From: Macrobrachium rosenbergii
Taxonomy: Eukaryota > Arthropoda > Malacostraca > Decapoda > Palaemonidae
NCBI RefSeq assembly: GCF_040412425.1
Contig: NC_089743.1
Span: 81,164,971-81,228,970, forward strand
Length of the DNA: 64,000 nt
Direction: 5' to 3'
Shown: positions 24,897 to 35,999 of the stretch, one piece after another
How the letters are laid out: the number at the start of each line of letters is the position of its first letter
Position numbering within the stretch: position 1 is the stretch's first letter
Position numbers and translations under genes: made by a program
Notes under the pieces: model-generated
The model's database searches: none
Told to the model about the DNA's origin: nothing
What the model saw: the letters and a program-made list of their open reading frames with translations, nothing else

Positions 24897-25035
24897 GTTA
24901 CAATGTGGTTCGGAATCCACAATAAGCTGTAGGCGTTGCTGGAAGTAACCAATGGTTCTGTACATAAAATAAATCTAATCCTTCAGGCCAGCCCTAGGAG
25001 GCTGTTGATCAGCTCAGTGGTCTGGTTGACAACTA
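24897..25035 (+). mobile_element. tRNA-derived SINE, 5'-truncated fragment
   Basis: Only the body and tail remain (AATGTGGTTCGGAATCCACA through CAGCTCAGTGGTCTGGTT), with several deletions. It lies in the intron between the second and third recognised exons of the CACNG-like gene, in the sense orientation. Confidence 0.85.
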
Positions 25036-25113
25036 AAATTGGACCTACATTTTTGTAATTGAGAGGAAACAAAGTGGACGCATTCAGTAGGTTAACTCTC
25101 TCGTATTTTCCAG

Positions 25114-25223
25114 CTCTGTGCGGGTTCCTGAGCATCATCTTCTTCGTGTTAGAAATATTCATATTCGGGGTTGGTTCGCGTTCTGGCCTGTACGTTAACC
25201 TCAGCTGGTCGTTCTATTTGCAG
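25114..25223 (+). CDS. CACNG/TARP-like protein, TM3 and second extracellular loop exon
   Basis: A 110-nt exon with acceptor TATTTTCCAG and donor CAG/GTAAGT. Joined to the preceding single base it reads A-LCGFLSIIFFVLEIFIFG, a clear transmembrane helix. A short loop and GLYVNLSWSFYLQ follow, ending in phase 0. The loop-to-TM4 motif SWSFY matches the position of the (Y)GWSFY motif that opens TM4 in stargazin-type gamma subunits; related claudin-fold proteins have a similar G-x-L-x-x-x-W element here. This is the best-supported membrane segment of the gene. Gene-level role inferred from family: an auxiliary subunit of glutamate receptors or calcium channels at the plasma membrane. Confidence 0.75.
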
Positions 25224-25584
25224 GTAAGTTATTGGCTTCTTTTAATCTGGAAATATACGTGCAAAATATATATACTGTGTGTATGAATGATTGATTATAA
25301 TATCAGTGTTCCACATAACGTTCTTATTTAGCCGTCTGAAATATTCTTAGCGTTTTTCGTTCTTTTAAGTGTTTAACAGTGACATGATCGTTGATCTGAA
25401 GAATAATGCATGCAGGTGCTACTCTCGCTGCAGTTATTCGTTACTCCCTTCCCACCTTTCCGCCCCACCCCCTCAAATGGAGGTGTAACAGGAATTTTTA
25501 GTGGATCTTTTAGTGGATCGCCTCCCCGCTGTAAGCATTAGACCTACTTCAGGTTGTTCGTGCCGCCCCAGTTCGCCTTTCACT

Positions 25585-25765
25585 TTCGGTGTATTGTTCA
25601 TATTATCTTTCTTCCATCTTACTTTCTAGCCTCTCGTAACAATTGTTTCATAGTGCAACTTAGAGGTTTTCCTTCTGTTACACCTTTCAAACCTTTTTAC
25701 TCTCAATTTCCCTTTCAGCGCTGAGTGACATCACATAGTTTGCGCTTGCTTTTCAACCTGGTACA
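25585..25765 (+). repeat. dispersed repeat family B, copy 1
   Basis: The copy carries CTTACTTTCTA, CAACAATTGTTTCATAGTGC-like, TTCTGTTACACCTTT and TTTCAGCGCTGA blocks. The same blocks recur at 26.36-26.53 kb and, in reverse, at 35.35-35.48 kb. It is non-coding and lies inside the third visible intron. Confidence 0.8.
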
Positions 25766-26079
25766 AATTCAAACTGAATTTAATTAATATATCTGCAAAT
25801 GAGTGCAGTTATATATTTAACCCGTACTTGAGTATTTATCTTCGACCCAAATCTCTCTCGAAGCATTTATTCGAATCCATCATCTCCTTTTCGTAAGAAG
25901 ATCATTTTTCATAAAATCTAGTTGTTTACAACTGGCTGTAATTACTTTATCCTTCGCCTTTTGCCGTGTCAATGGCCCGATACCCTCAAGTGCCTCTATA
26001 GTGACGTATTCAGTCCAATTTACTTTTCTGGTACTTATGCCACGACTTCCCGATTCAGATAATCAGGTTTTTGTATCCA

Positions 26080-26765
26080 CGGAAGAGCAATAATCAGAAC
26101 AGTCTAGTTAGTACGCGAGATGCCCCAAAGTCAAGGGATGATTATTTCATCCGCTAATATACTTGCCTCTTCTTAGATGACAGTATTGCTTATTTGCTTT
26201 AATTTTCATCCATCATTTAGAAAGTCTGCTGTCACTGATGTTATTTTCCATGTAAGGGGGAAGTGTCATCAGTGCCCTCACTATGATGCACTGTAGGCAT
26301 TACTTAAGGTTCTTTGCAGCGTCTGTATTTAAGCTGCAACCCCTTTCATTCCTTTTACTGTACCTCCGTCCATATTATCTCTCTTCCCTCTTACTTTCTA
26401 CCCACTCCTAACAACTGTTTCATAGTGCCACTGCGAGGTTTTTCCTCCTGTTACACCTTTAAAACCTCCTTGACTCTCAATTTTCCTTTCAGCGCTGAAT
26501 GACCTCATTGGTCTTAGCGCTTGTTCTTTGGCCAAAATTCTACATATATTTCAATAATCAAGTTTTCTTCCTCATTCTGCACTCAGCGAAACAATCTAGT
26601 TAGTACACGAGGCGTCCTAAAAGTAGGAGTCCATCGTGGATGAAGGGAAGATTAATTCTCTCGCAATTATGCTTTCCTCTGTTCGTAGATGACGGTTTTG
26701 CTTATTTGCTTTCGTTAATCTCATCCATCATTTGGAAAGTCTGCTGTCCTCTATGCTAAGACCAA
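26080..26765 (+). repeat. second unit of an intronic tandem duplication (with family B copy 2)
   Basis: The segment 25.56-26.24 kb is repeated, with a deletion, at 26.34-26.76 kb. Family B recurs at 26360-26530. AGTTAGTACRCGAGRYGYCC, GATGACRGT.TTGCTTATTTG and TCATCCATCATTT recur at about 26103-26235 and 26597-26757. The offsets between matching blocks (about 777 and about 494 bp) show that the second unit lost roughly 280 bp. It lies within the intron upstream of the last exon. Confidence 0.75.
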
Positions 26766-27551
26766 GACGAACTAACGCATCACCATTTTTTTTAATTTCT
26801 ACTTTTTTTCCCACACACTACCAAACAAACGCTCGCAGCTAAACTGAAACCATCTTCGGAACACAAATCCCGAAAGGTTAAAGTGACATTCAGGTGCCCT
26901 AAGATACGTTTTGACAAATGGCTGGAGCCGCCTGATTTTCCTGTCCTTATAGGCTAAAATCTTATAATTTTCAGAAGTTCATCTTTTGCTGTGAATGTAT
27001 ACCATTTCAGTGATTATTCATTTCTGTACATGCATATTATGGAACATGCAAAATGACTATTGACATAACTAGCCAGCTTTAATTGAGTAGATTGACTACA
27101 TAACAATTAAAACCAAAGCAAAAATAGTAAAATTTGATATACAGATTTTAAAGGAAATTAGGGAAATATATATAGATAACTAGCTCCTATAACAATTGAA
27201 TATAGATAAATCCCTGACAGATACGTGCCGTCGTAAAGTTGACAAGAAGACTGATTTGAAGCTTTATGAAAAGGAGAATTACAGTTTTCTGCTACTGAGC
27301 AATGTAGCATCGCGGCACCTTATCACGACATCTGTTCCTCCAAGCGTTCTTTGGCATCTTTTGAGCAAAAGAATGATTTTTGTTCATACAATGAAGGTCT
27401 TCCTAGATTCAGATCACAGTCACTTTACAAGAGAAAGATCAAGAACGTCGATTTTGCCGAGTCTTGACGTTTTTGATCCGCCTTCTTGGGTACTGAGGAC
27501 TCTGCCAGGTCTAGCAGCACTATTTTGATTATCAATGCAGTGATTCTAAAG

Positions 27552-27920
27552 CAGTGGTTCTCAACCTTTTTGATTACCACGCCCCCTCTAAGGCTGGTCC
27601 TTCCCTCCACGCCCCCCCATCTACTGGTAAAATTCCCTCCCAGATTAGGAGGAAAATAAAAGAAAAAAAGAAGGGAGTTTCGAGGACAGAGGAGGTAAAT
27701 AATTACAAAATAATGCATTAAGCCTTGCAGTCTAACTTCAGATGGTAGACTGGGAAGACTAGCGTTATAAAGCGATACATTTGCATTTTGTTATAAACTA
27801 CAGATATTAGTTTCTTCAATCTTGTTGAGAAATAACAGATATAATTCTAGAATTTTTATTTTCCCTGGGCCTCCAGGCCTCCTGGATATTGCTGACGCCC
27901 CCCCAGGTTGAGAACCACTG
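27552..27920. mobile_element. hAT-superfamily MITE with 8-bp target duplication
   Basis: The terminal inverted repeats begin CAGTGGTTCTCAACC and end GGTTGAGAACCACTG, the hallmark of a widespread animal hAT group. The flanks TTCTAAAG (27544-27551) and TTCTAAAT (27921-27928) are an 8-bp duplication with one mismatch, as expected for hAT. The interior has ACGCCCCC near both ends and no transposase. The element sits 58 bp upstream of the splice acceptor of the last CACNG-like exon. Confidence 0.92.
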
Positions 27921-27978
27921 TTCTAAATTAATAACTAACTGATGTCTTAGTTAATTCCTCCTTCCTGTCTGTTTCCAG

Positions 27979-28478
27979 ATTGATGCTCATTGGCTGTGTG
28001 CATCATGGCAGGGCGCGAGCAGGCGTCAGGTTCGGCTGAGTCAGCGCAAACTTTCTGGTAGTGATCAGCGGTGATCTATACGCGACCCCGAAGAGCGCAG
28101 CGGCCCACGACCATCTCGGGCCCCGCGCCCGAGAACGGCCACGCCAACCACCACGCCAACAGATCTTCCTCCAGAAACAGCAGCAGCAGAGGTCGAAGCC
28201 ACAGAAACGCCAACGGTGTTGCCATGACGCACATGAGCGGCCTACCGTACATGGTGACCGCGAATGGCAACGGCCACCTCGGCTACAGAAATAACGGAGG
28301 GGTGGCGTTCGACCCGAATAAAACGCCGCTTCGCTCGTCGCTCAAGAGATCGAAGGTGCCGAATTCGGAGGACTCGGCCGATGCGACGACGATGGGAATT
28401 CAGAATCTGGCGTTCACCCAGTCGAGTCCTCCGTCGAAGAAAAAAGTGAGAATACACACGCACTCGACGCCGGTGTGA
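27979..28478 (+). CDS. CACNG/TARP-like protein, last exon: TM4 and PDZ-ligand tail (frame disrupted)
   Basis: A strong acceptor (CTGTCTGTTTCCAG) opens the exon. The incoming frame (IDAHWLCASWQG...) stops at 28072-28074. A second frame from 27980 reads LMLIGCV, and the third then reads IMAGREQASGSAESAQTFW before TAG TGA. Together these look like a TM4 end broken by single-base shifts. From 28071 a 135-codon frame with a strong G/C-ending codon preference runs to a TGA at 28476. It reads through GLPYMVTANGNGHLGYRNNG and NLAFTQSSPPSKKKVRI to the terminus HTHSTPV. A -(S/T)TPV terminus is the class I PDZ ligand of TARPs such as stargazin (-TTPV), which anchors them to PSD-95-type scaffolds. The intact tail argues for a live gene with sequence errors; decay is the alternative. 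Confidence 0.65.
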
Positions 28479-29802
28479 AGAAAGTTGCGCAGCGAATATT
28501 CAGTTGTGCAATAATGTTTCATATGTATATTTCAGTCCGTCTGGTAGGCTGAACTGAAAATAGACAGTAAGAATCATACTTCGAGTAAGTGTATGAACAC
28601 GAAGTAATGATGTGTCGTTGCTCATTATAATCAAATTGTATGTCAGTGCAAACATTGTAATATATCGATATGAAAATTAATTTTTTAAGTCCAAATGCTG
28701 AACATCCATCTCCCGGTGATACGGCATTTGCATGCCTGGTGGTAAATACAGTACAGAGAGATATGTTTATTGTAAATTACTCTACATAACCTGTTGACTT
28801 AAAGTTTTAGTATAAAAATATTTAGGGGAAAAGAGGATATATATATATGAAAGTATCATTATTAACCATTCATTTTTATAAAAATCCAGACCGCAAGTAA
28901 ATTCCGAGGACGGTAAATTTAAACACTACTTAAATACTTCTAAGTGTTTGGGAGACGCCACGCTTCGAACAATGAAACCAAGAAAATTCCAAGAACACTT
29001 TTGAGCGAATTATCATTTGCAGAGTGGTATGTGATGAGTTTGATCAAGATATGGAGTATTAGTCCCAGTATTAGATGAAATTCGAGGAGTGTGGATAAGT
29101 GCCGTAAATAGAAGAAGAAGAAGAAAAAAAAGAGACTTCGAAAGCTTCTCTATCACAGAAGTGAGACGAGATGAACTCTGGAAAGAGGTACTGGGGACCT
29201 TGTCCGAAAAATGTATTGCCACAGAATGCCCGGGACGGAAGCCCACGGCGAGGCAAATGACACAGAATTGCCATTAGACTGATCATGTTTAGAGGAGTGT
29301 AAGAGACTAATTACGAGTTGTATTGGTCACTGGGAACTGTCTGAAACAAAGAGGAAAAAGATTACGCAGTGTAAAGGTGATGAAAGCCAGTTTGTCTCGG
29401 TGGGTGTCCCAAGGCATTCGGCTACGTCGTGCCAATTTATTGTAAAAATATAGGCCTACACGTCTAGATAGAAGTTTCTGGTTACTCGAAATATCACTTT
29501 ACAGGAAAAATCCCCCGAATCACGAACCGGTCATTTGTAAAGATGATGTGAAGGATCATTTTCTTCCAAGCACTACCTTCCGGAGTCATTTCATGCTTTT
29601 GTTATTGCATGGACAGACTGCTTGTATGTGAAAACCTAATTTCTTTACTTATTCGGTGAGTTGTAATATATATATATAAAGGAGTTGAATTATCTAATTT
29701 AATGATGAATTATGTATTACTTTATTCAGATTCTATGAACAGATTTTTCTCTTAGATATTCCATTTATTGTGAACATAGTTTTTGTTATTGATTAACTGA
29801 AT

Positions 29803-29803
<1 letters not shown>

Positions 29804-29870
<67 letters not shown>

Positions 29871-29965
29871 TATATACATATTATATATATATATATATAT
29901 ACAGTTCCGTATATGTATATATTTATATGTATATGCAAATATACATATATACATATATATATTTA
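29804..29965. repeat. (AT)n microsatellite, degenerate right half
   Basis: Perfect AT repeats to about 29862, then interrupted TATA/CATA sequence to about 29965. Confidence 0.95.
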
Positions 29966-32900
29966 TATACATAAACTTCAGTTGTTTTACTATGTTTTTT
30001 AAATTCTTATTCTTTTTAATGTGCTTAGTCGAAAATTCCTAAACCTTTACTTGATCCTCAGAGGTCAATACAATGAAACCAATGGTTATTTAATAAGAAA
30101 GTGATGCCAAATTGTGTATAGTATTTCTGAATTCTTCCATAATCTCTATTTTTCCAAGTGTGTTTAGTTTTTAATTGTCTGTGCTCACCTCAGACTTACT
30201 TAAACGTCACAGTGACACCCATTTCCCATTCATTTGGTATTTCTCGTTCAAGATCAAAATTTCCACTTATCGAAAGCTAACAGATAAATGCAGTTATGTA
30301 GGAGGTATACTAAGTTTTTTTTTTTTCTCCTCTTCCCACACATCTTTTGTATCTTCCATGTCAGTGAATAATTCTCTAAAAATGAAGCTTTCCAAATAAT
30401 ATTATTTATGCTTTTACTGGTCCTTTTTTGCCTTCGATTTCTTTTCCTTATTTGCTCAAACTATCTTAAAAAGTATTTTTGATTGCATTATTAATTCAGG
30501 ATTTTATATCTTTTCTAATTTCCTATATGGTATGTGACTTCACTATTTTCTTTCATCTTTTTTTTCTTGTTATACTTAGGTTAAGTAACATCTTAGTTTT
30601 CTACGATATTCAGTCCATTTCTCCAAAGAAGTCATGTCCGCTTGTAATTCATGTGTTGATTAAGGAAACCCGGTGGTAATCAGCCTAAATTGGCCAAATC
30701 AACAGTTCTCCCTTTGTCGAAAACATAAAAATATTATGAGCAAGTCTTCAGCGCTCTATACTGCCAACAAATGAATGTACCCATGAGTCAGTATTTCTAG
30801 GCAATGTGACTCGAGATTTGAAGGTTTTCGTGAGTGTATGGGATGAAAAATAATTGATTCCAGTTTCCTTGAAACTGCGACAAGAAGTTCCCCCGTGCAT
30901 GGTATCTGGAAGATCACGTGACTTCCTTACAGGCGCTGTTTTCATAATTACGATTTTGTTAGTCTATGGTGTTCAAAAAGTGAATCCGTGTAAACGAATG
31001 TTTGTCAATACCGTTTCTTTATTTTGAAAAAATAGCACTAAACTTGTTATCTGTCCTTAGAAATATAATGTATATGTTCATAGATATATGTATAATATCT
31101 TGTTGGGTATAACTGTTGAAAAACCAACCGAAAATCCTTATTCTGTTGCTTCGTGTTGTCCTCTCCATGTGCAAGTCGAGTCTCTACCGGCTTCAGTTTT
31201 GTTGGAAAATGTCTGCAGTTTAAGTTCACAATGGCCGCGAAGTCAGATTATTTACAGTGATAATAGGTTCATCTTAGAGAAGAAAAAATGTTTATATGTA
31301 TATGTGACCTCACTACACGCCCATGACGTTTGGGAATGTTTAGTTACATCGTTGAAATTTTCATTTTATAAAATGCGCAGAGCAATGCATCCTACAAGAC
31401 TGGCGACACAACGTACGTAGTAAAGACTTCACTTTTATTTTTACAGGACGACAATGGTAGCATTGATTTCTGTTCTGATTAATTCCAGATCATGATCCCT
31501 CTGCTCACTGTTTAAACAATGTAGTCAAAATACATCTAAGTGTTGTGTTCAGAATAATTCGCAGCTAAAAACGGCAGAGCCATTTTATATAACACGGGAA
31601 CCTGTGATGAGGCCAAAGATAACATGAATGTAGCTTACGCACTCACGTTCGTTGCTCTGAATTCTAAAGGGAATTCATTGATGTTTTTCGTGAGCTTATC
31701 TCATGTCAACACTACGGGCACGATGCTTGCAATACACTTTGAATCGCAAGAGGATTGTGAGCTGTTCTCTTAGAGCCAACTCGTGCTGATGCTGTTTGTT
31801 AAATGTGTACTATACGAGTTGGTATTTTTTGTGCAAAGGCTAATGAACTCGGAAACAGGTTTTTCAGTTAAGATTCTCTTATACTTTGATTCTAGATACA
31901 CTTATGACATGGACAGGAATCGCGAGCTGTGTATTTAGCCAGAACTTGCTCATTTTATGACTATTCTTTTGCTAAGATTTTATACATAAAAAGAAACACG
32001 TGTATCATGTAAAACTGTCTTTCAAACCATAAAGGGGCCAAAAATATACACTTGTAAATGATTTTTTATGTTGTTGAACGCGGCCAAGTTTTGTACACTT
32101 GTACCTGGCATTACTTTTATACCTTATGGGTCCAAAATGGGTCCAAAATGTAGCGATAGGACTTGTATGTCAAATATCTTCATGTACACAGAAGACAAAT
32201 TTAGGGAGGAGGAAAAGCAAAGGGCGTTGCAACAAGACCCTTTTAAGCTCCTTTTTGTCTCTTCGAGTTGCCTGCAAACTTCCGAATGACTCCAGCCATT
32301 TGCTTTCTTTCCTTCTTGTATAGGAGGCAACAAGAATGGAGTTAGAAGCTTTACAGAGTGTGACAGCCTTTACCCTGGAATCACACAAGGCATTCAACCG
32401 ATCTTGAAAGGAATGAATCACTGATAAACCGCTCATCCATATTAGAAAAAAAAAAAGTTAGCCTACGATCACATTAGATCACGTAACCCCATTGAGTGCT
32501 GTTTTATAATTTCGTTCTTCCTGTGATTAACGAAATCAGCGATATTCAGTTACGGTGGGCTTTAGTGTTCATGTAGCGTGTCCAATATACCACTACCACA
32601 ACATACAACAAAGTTACTTTCCCTAAGTTAAAACAAATATATATCAGAGTATTCTTTTCTTTCGAATTTTTTTACTGCGTTCCAATTTCAAAAACTGGGT
32701 TGGAGGCGAAGCCTCAAAACATTTTGTTGGCAACCAAAGCACAAGGTCGCATTAACCCTCCACGCATCTTGGAAGTGAGAAGTTACTGATTACTTATCAC
32801 TTTGTGCATACTTTTATTGAGTTTCGTGTCTTCTACTAACATAACTGGCAGATATGATTAAGCATCCTGTTGATACAAAATTATATATGTTTTTCCGACA

Positions 32901-33314
32901 CCTTGGCTCTGCTGTCATTCTTGTTGAAACATACTGGACCATTGTAAAATATACCGAAAACATGTTAATAAACCAGTGTGTACTTTTATATTATCAGGTT
33001 GATTATCTTTCATTTAACCCTGTTTATTCATGGTACTCTATGTGTTTCATCTTGGAAATCCATCTACCATTATAAACTGATTAATCTATATGTGACTTAC
33101 CAGATAACGTGAGCTGCTTCTTAAGAATCTGTTTCACCAGTTTCATTTTTTGAGAGTTATGCCATTCCTATAAAAACTAGAGGTTGATGGTTTATATGTA
33201 TCTCTGATGGGATGACAACATGAAAAATTAGAACGTGAAATTGTCGGGCCCAGAGTTCATTGGATTTTGGACAGGCTTCAGAGAGGTCCAATCAAGTTAA
33301 AAAAATATGATTAC

Positions 33315-33315
<1 letters not shown>

Positions 33316-33385
<70 letters not shown>

Positions 33386-33408
33386 CATATATATATATAT
33401 ACATATAT
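33316..33408. repeat. (AT)n microsatellite
   Basis: About 65 bp of perfect repeat plus an interrupted extension. Confidence 0.95.
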
Positions 33409-34384
33409 AAATCAAAACCTTTATAGCAATTTGTTCTAGGTGTCTATAACTTAACCGTGCGCAACAACATTGCAACATATAAAAGTAGGGGGACATAATG
33501 GCTGTTCTTCCAACTTAGCGCTCCCAGTACTAAACCCACATGTTTGAAACGTAACCTAATCCCCAGGTCTATTGTTCATAAATGGAAATGCTTTCTAAGT
33601 TAACAGCACCACCGTTGTATGTGATGTGAAAAATAACACTTAGCGATAAACACTGGCGTATTTTGCATTTTTATTTTGTATGTTCAATTGCAATGGGATC
33701 CGTTATGACGTGGATTTTAACTAGAAATAAAATCATACATTTTATTGTCACTTTCTGAGATACCAAACTACTGATATCCCATATGAAGGCCGACTAAGTA
33801 ATCAATCAAAATTTAATGTCCAAATTCCCGCTGTAAATAGTAAAATGGTGTGTTACTCCTCGAACGTTATTGGAACGACTGTTGCTAAAATTCAAGAGCA
33901 AATACTACTGATTCCCGAGCAATTCTTATAGGAAGCAAATGACAGACCTATGAAAACTCACTCCAATTGACCCAGTTCGGGAATTACGTGGGGGAAAGTC
34001 TTTCGAAAACCTTGATTTCTCTGATGTTTTCAAATTCATCTTTCCTGAGATTCTTCCCTGATATGGGAAAAATGGGAAGCATCCATGTGTTCACACGAAT
34101 GTGAATATATATTACTTGTTTACAGGTGGTTCAGAACTGTTGAAACTGCGGTTAATTGACAGTAGGGGTACCCACTCTAAGGAGCCCGCCGTCTCACGGG
34201 TCAAGTTTACAGTTACCAGTTCTCTCTTCGGTGTTAAACAGATTACTGTGAAGCTCATCTTCCGGCTAGTTTTTATGTTTGCGTATTTCGTCATCAAATT
34301 TCTTTTAGGCCCCGTTCATCGTCTGGATTACCGGTATTTCATTTTCAGTTTGATGTGAAAGCCTAGGCAATTATAGTCTTCATG

Positions 34385-34421
34385 CTGTGTGTGTGTGTGT
34401 ATGTGTGTGCGCGCGCGCGCT
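34385..34421. repeat. (GT)n-(GC)n alternating purine-pyrimidine tract
   Basis: Alternating GT then GC dinucleotides (TGTGTGTGCGCGCGCGCGC), a classical Z-DNA-prone composition. Confidence 0.9.
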
Positions 34422-34892
34422 GTTTGTGATGAAGTGTGTACTTTCAACTTGAGGTCATTTTACTTTTCCTTGACGATTGTCTCATTTGTGTCAGTTTATA
34501 AGTATTGTTATTATTATCAATTCTTTCTCACGTGGAGAGCCGTTGTATCATGTTTAGCTATTCCTTATGATTCTGACAATCCAGAGTGGGTTAACTGAAA
34601 ACGTTTGAGATTTTGAAATGAATTAGTAGTTTTCCTCGGACAACCCACTAGTTCCCGATAGAGCCAAGGACATTGAAATGAAAGTCAGTGCACTAGCATG
34701 ATGTAATTCCCTGCCTCACGCCGTGATCACTTTAACGTTTCTCCTTTGGAGAAATTCGGGGTCAGGTGAATAACGAGTTGTAGATTCACCGTTAAAGCTG
34801 TGAAGACCAGCGCCATAGTTAAAGTTCAGTGGTATTGTTTCCAAGATATTTCTTTCAAGCTTTTGGACATTGTGGGGTGACAGGCGCTTGTA

Positions 34893-34902
34893 GCGCATGC
34901 GC
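34893..34902. promoter_or_regulatory. NRF1-core palindrome
   Basis: GCGCATGCGC, the NRF1 core, stands in an otherwise ordinary region next to an 87-codon unrecognised minus-strand frame (34716-34979). The flanking bases do not complete the full consensus, so this is a weak candidate. Confidence 0.2.
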
Positions 34903-35349
34903 TGTCTCGAGCACCTATGGGAGCTGTTTTGTCTTCCTGTTAGCAACAATTGCTTACCTTTTTCACCCGATAAAAACAAAATAAATTCTTAGGCAAAAGT
35001 ACCCGGATGTTTTCTAACTCCTCCCAGCTTTCTCGACAGTTTCTTCAGTTTATGGAAGGCTGCCTTGCCGGTAAAAAGTGTCGATGGTGATCGTAAGTGA
35101 TAATTATATTGACTATTACGGAAGATGTAAAAGGGCCCTTTGTCCATCTGAAAGTTCGGTAATCCCCTTTACTGATACAGTGCCTCTCCTCCACAAATCA
35201 CACTTTAGCCGAGGTGTCAATTACCCCGGCTGGGAATATGACGAAAGGAAATGTGTGCTCTCTAGCTGTGTACTCTCCGGTGTATAAGGTTAGTTTGAGG
35301 TGAATTTGTGTAACACCTTTATGGCGTTCTCGGTCAAGTAAGAATAGAT

Positions 35350-35476
35350 AATATAGAATTCAGGCCAAAGGCCAAGAGTTGGGACCTATGAGATCATTCA
35401 ACGCTGAGAGGGAAATTGACAGTAAAAAGGTTTGCAAGGCATAATAGGAGGAAAACCTCGCAGTTGTTCTATGGTT
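35350..35476 (-). repeat. dispersed repeat family B, copy 3 (reverse)
   Basis: The reverse complement of the family seen at 25.6 and 26.4 kb (TCAGCGTTGA...GGTTTTCCTCC...). The foldback element begins where this copy stops, so it appears to have inserted into it. Confidence 0.75.
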
Positions 35477-35976
35477 GGTAATTCTAAGCCGGCTGTCCGC
35501 GGTGAGCTAGACTGCAATTGTTGCTTATAAAGATGCTTTTTTGCTTTACAAGAATTTAAAGCAATATTTTGTCGGCCGGTTGTAACTCAACTGTAATTGA
35601 CCCGAAGACTGCACGACTTGAATTACCCAACGCAGGGCAGGTCTGCCGGCATTCCGCGGCAAGCCCTGCCTCCCTCGTTTTCCATATATTAACACGGCAA
35701 AATAACCAGTAAACACCTCTAGGGTACGTTGTTGGTATTTTTAGGTGTTTACTGCTACAGTTTCTGTCAGTATTAGCTATGGAGGGGCTTGCCGCGGAAT
35801 GCCGTGGCATTAGACCTACCCGCGTTAGGCAATCAAGTCGCGTAGTCTTCAAAGGTCAATGACAGTTTAGTTACAGCCGGCCGACAAAATATTATTTTAA
35901 ATTCCTTGAAAGCAAGTAAAATAACATAGGAAAACGTCAAGTCTAGCTCACCGCGGACAGCCGGCTTAGAATTACC
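35477..35976. mobile_element. foldback DNA element with ~200-bp inverted repeats
   Basis: The first 35 bp (starting GGTAATTCTAAGCCGGCTGT) are a perfect reverse complement of the last 35 bp. Imperfect pairing continues for about 200 bp on each side, through ATATTTTGTCGGCCGG and GGCATTCCGCGGCAAGCC. The loop is about 90 bp. No transposase frame is present. No target duplication is obvious at these limits, so the superfamily is not assigned. Confidence 0.85.
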
Positions 35977-35999
35977 GTGCACTGACGGCATTATCCTCC

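Larger units (their letters stand above)
28479..35340. other. 3' flank and long gene-free stretch
   Basis: Probably begins with the 3' UTR of the CACNG-like gene; no clear polyadenylation signal was picked out. I see no further gene, only short unrecognised frames (up to 110 codons), three simple-repeat patches and a GCGCATGCGC palindrome at 34.89 kb. Confidence 0.45.

Noticed and set aside
28061..28294. Gln/Arg-rich 77-codon frame inside the last TARP-like exon
   Set aside because: An off-frame reading of the tail; the 28071-28478 frame has better codon use and ends in a meaningful PDZ ligand.
29013..29286. Open frames on both strands near 29.1 kb
   Set aside because: They include a GAA/AGA-rich run and show no domain; likely chance frames in the 3' flank.
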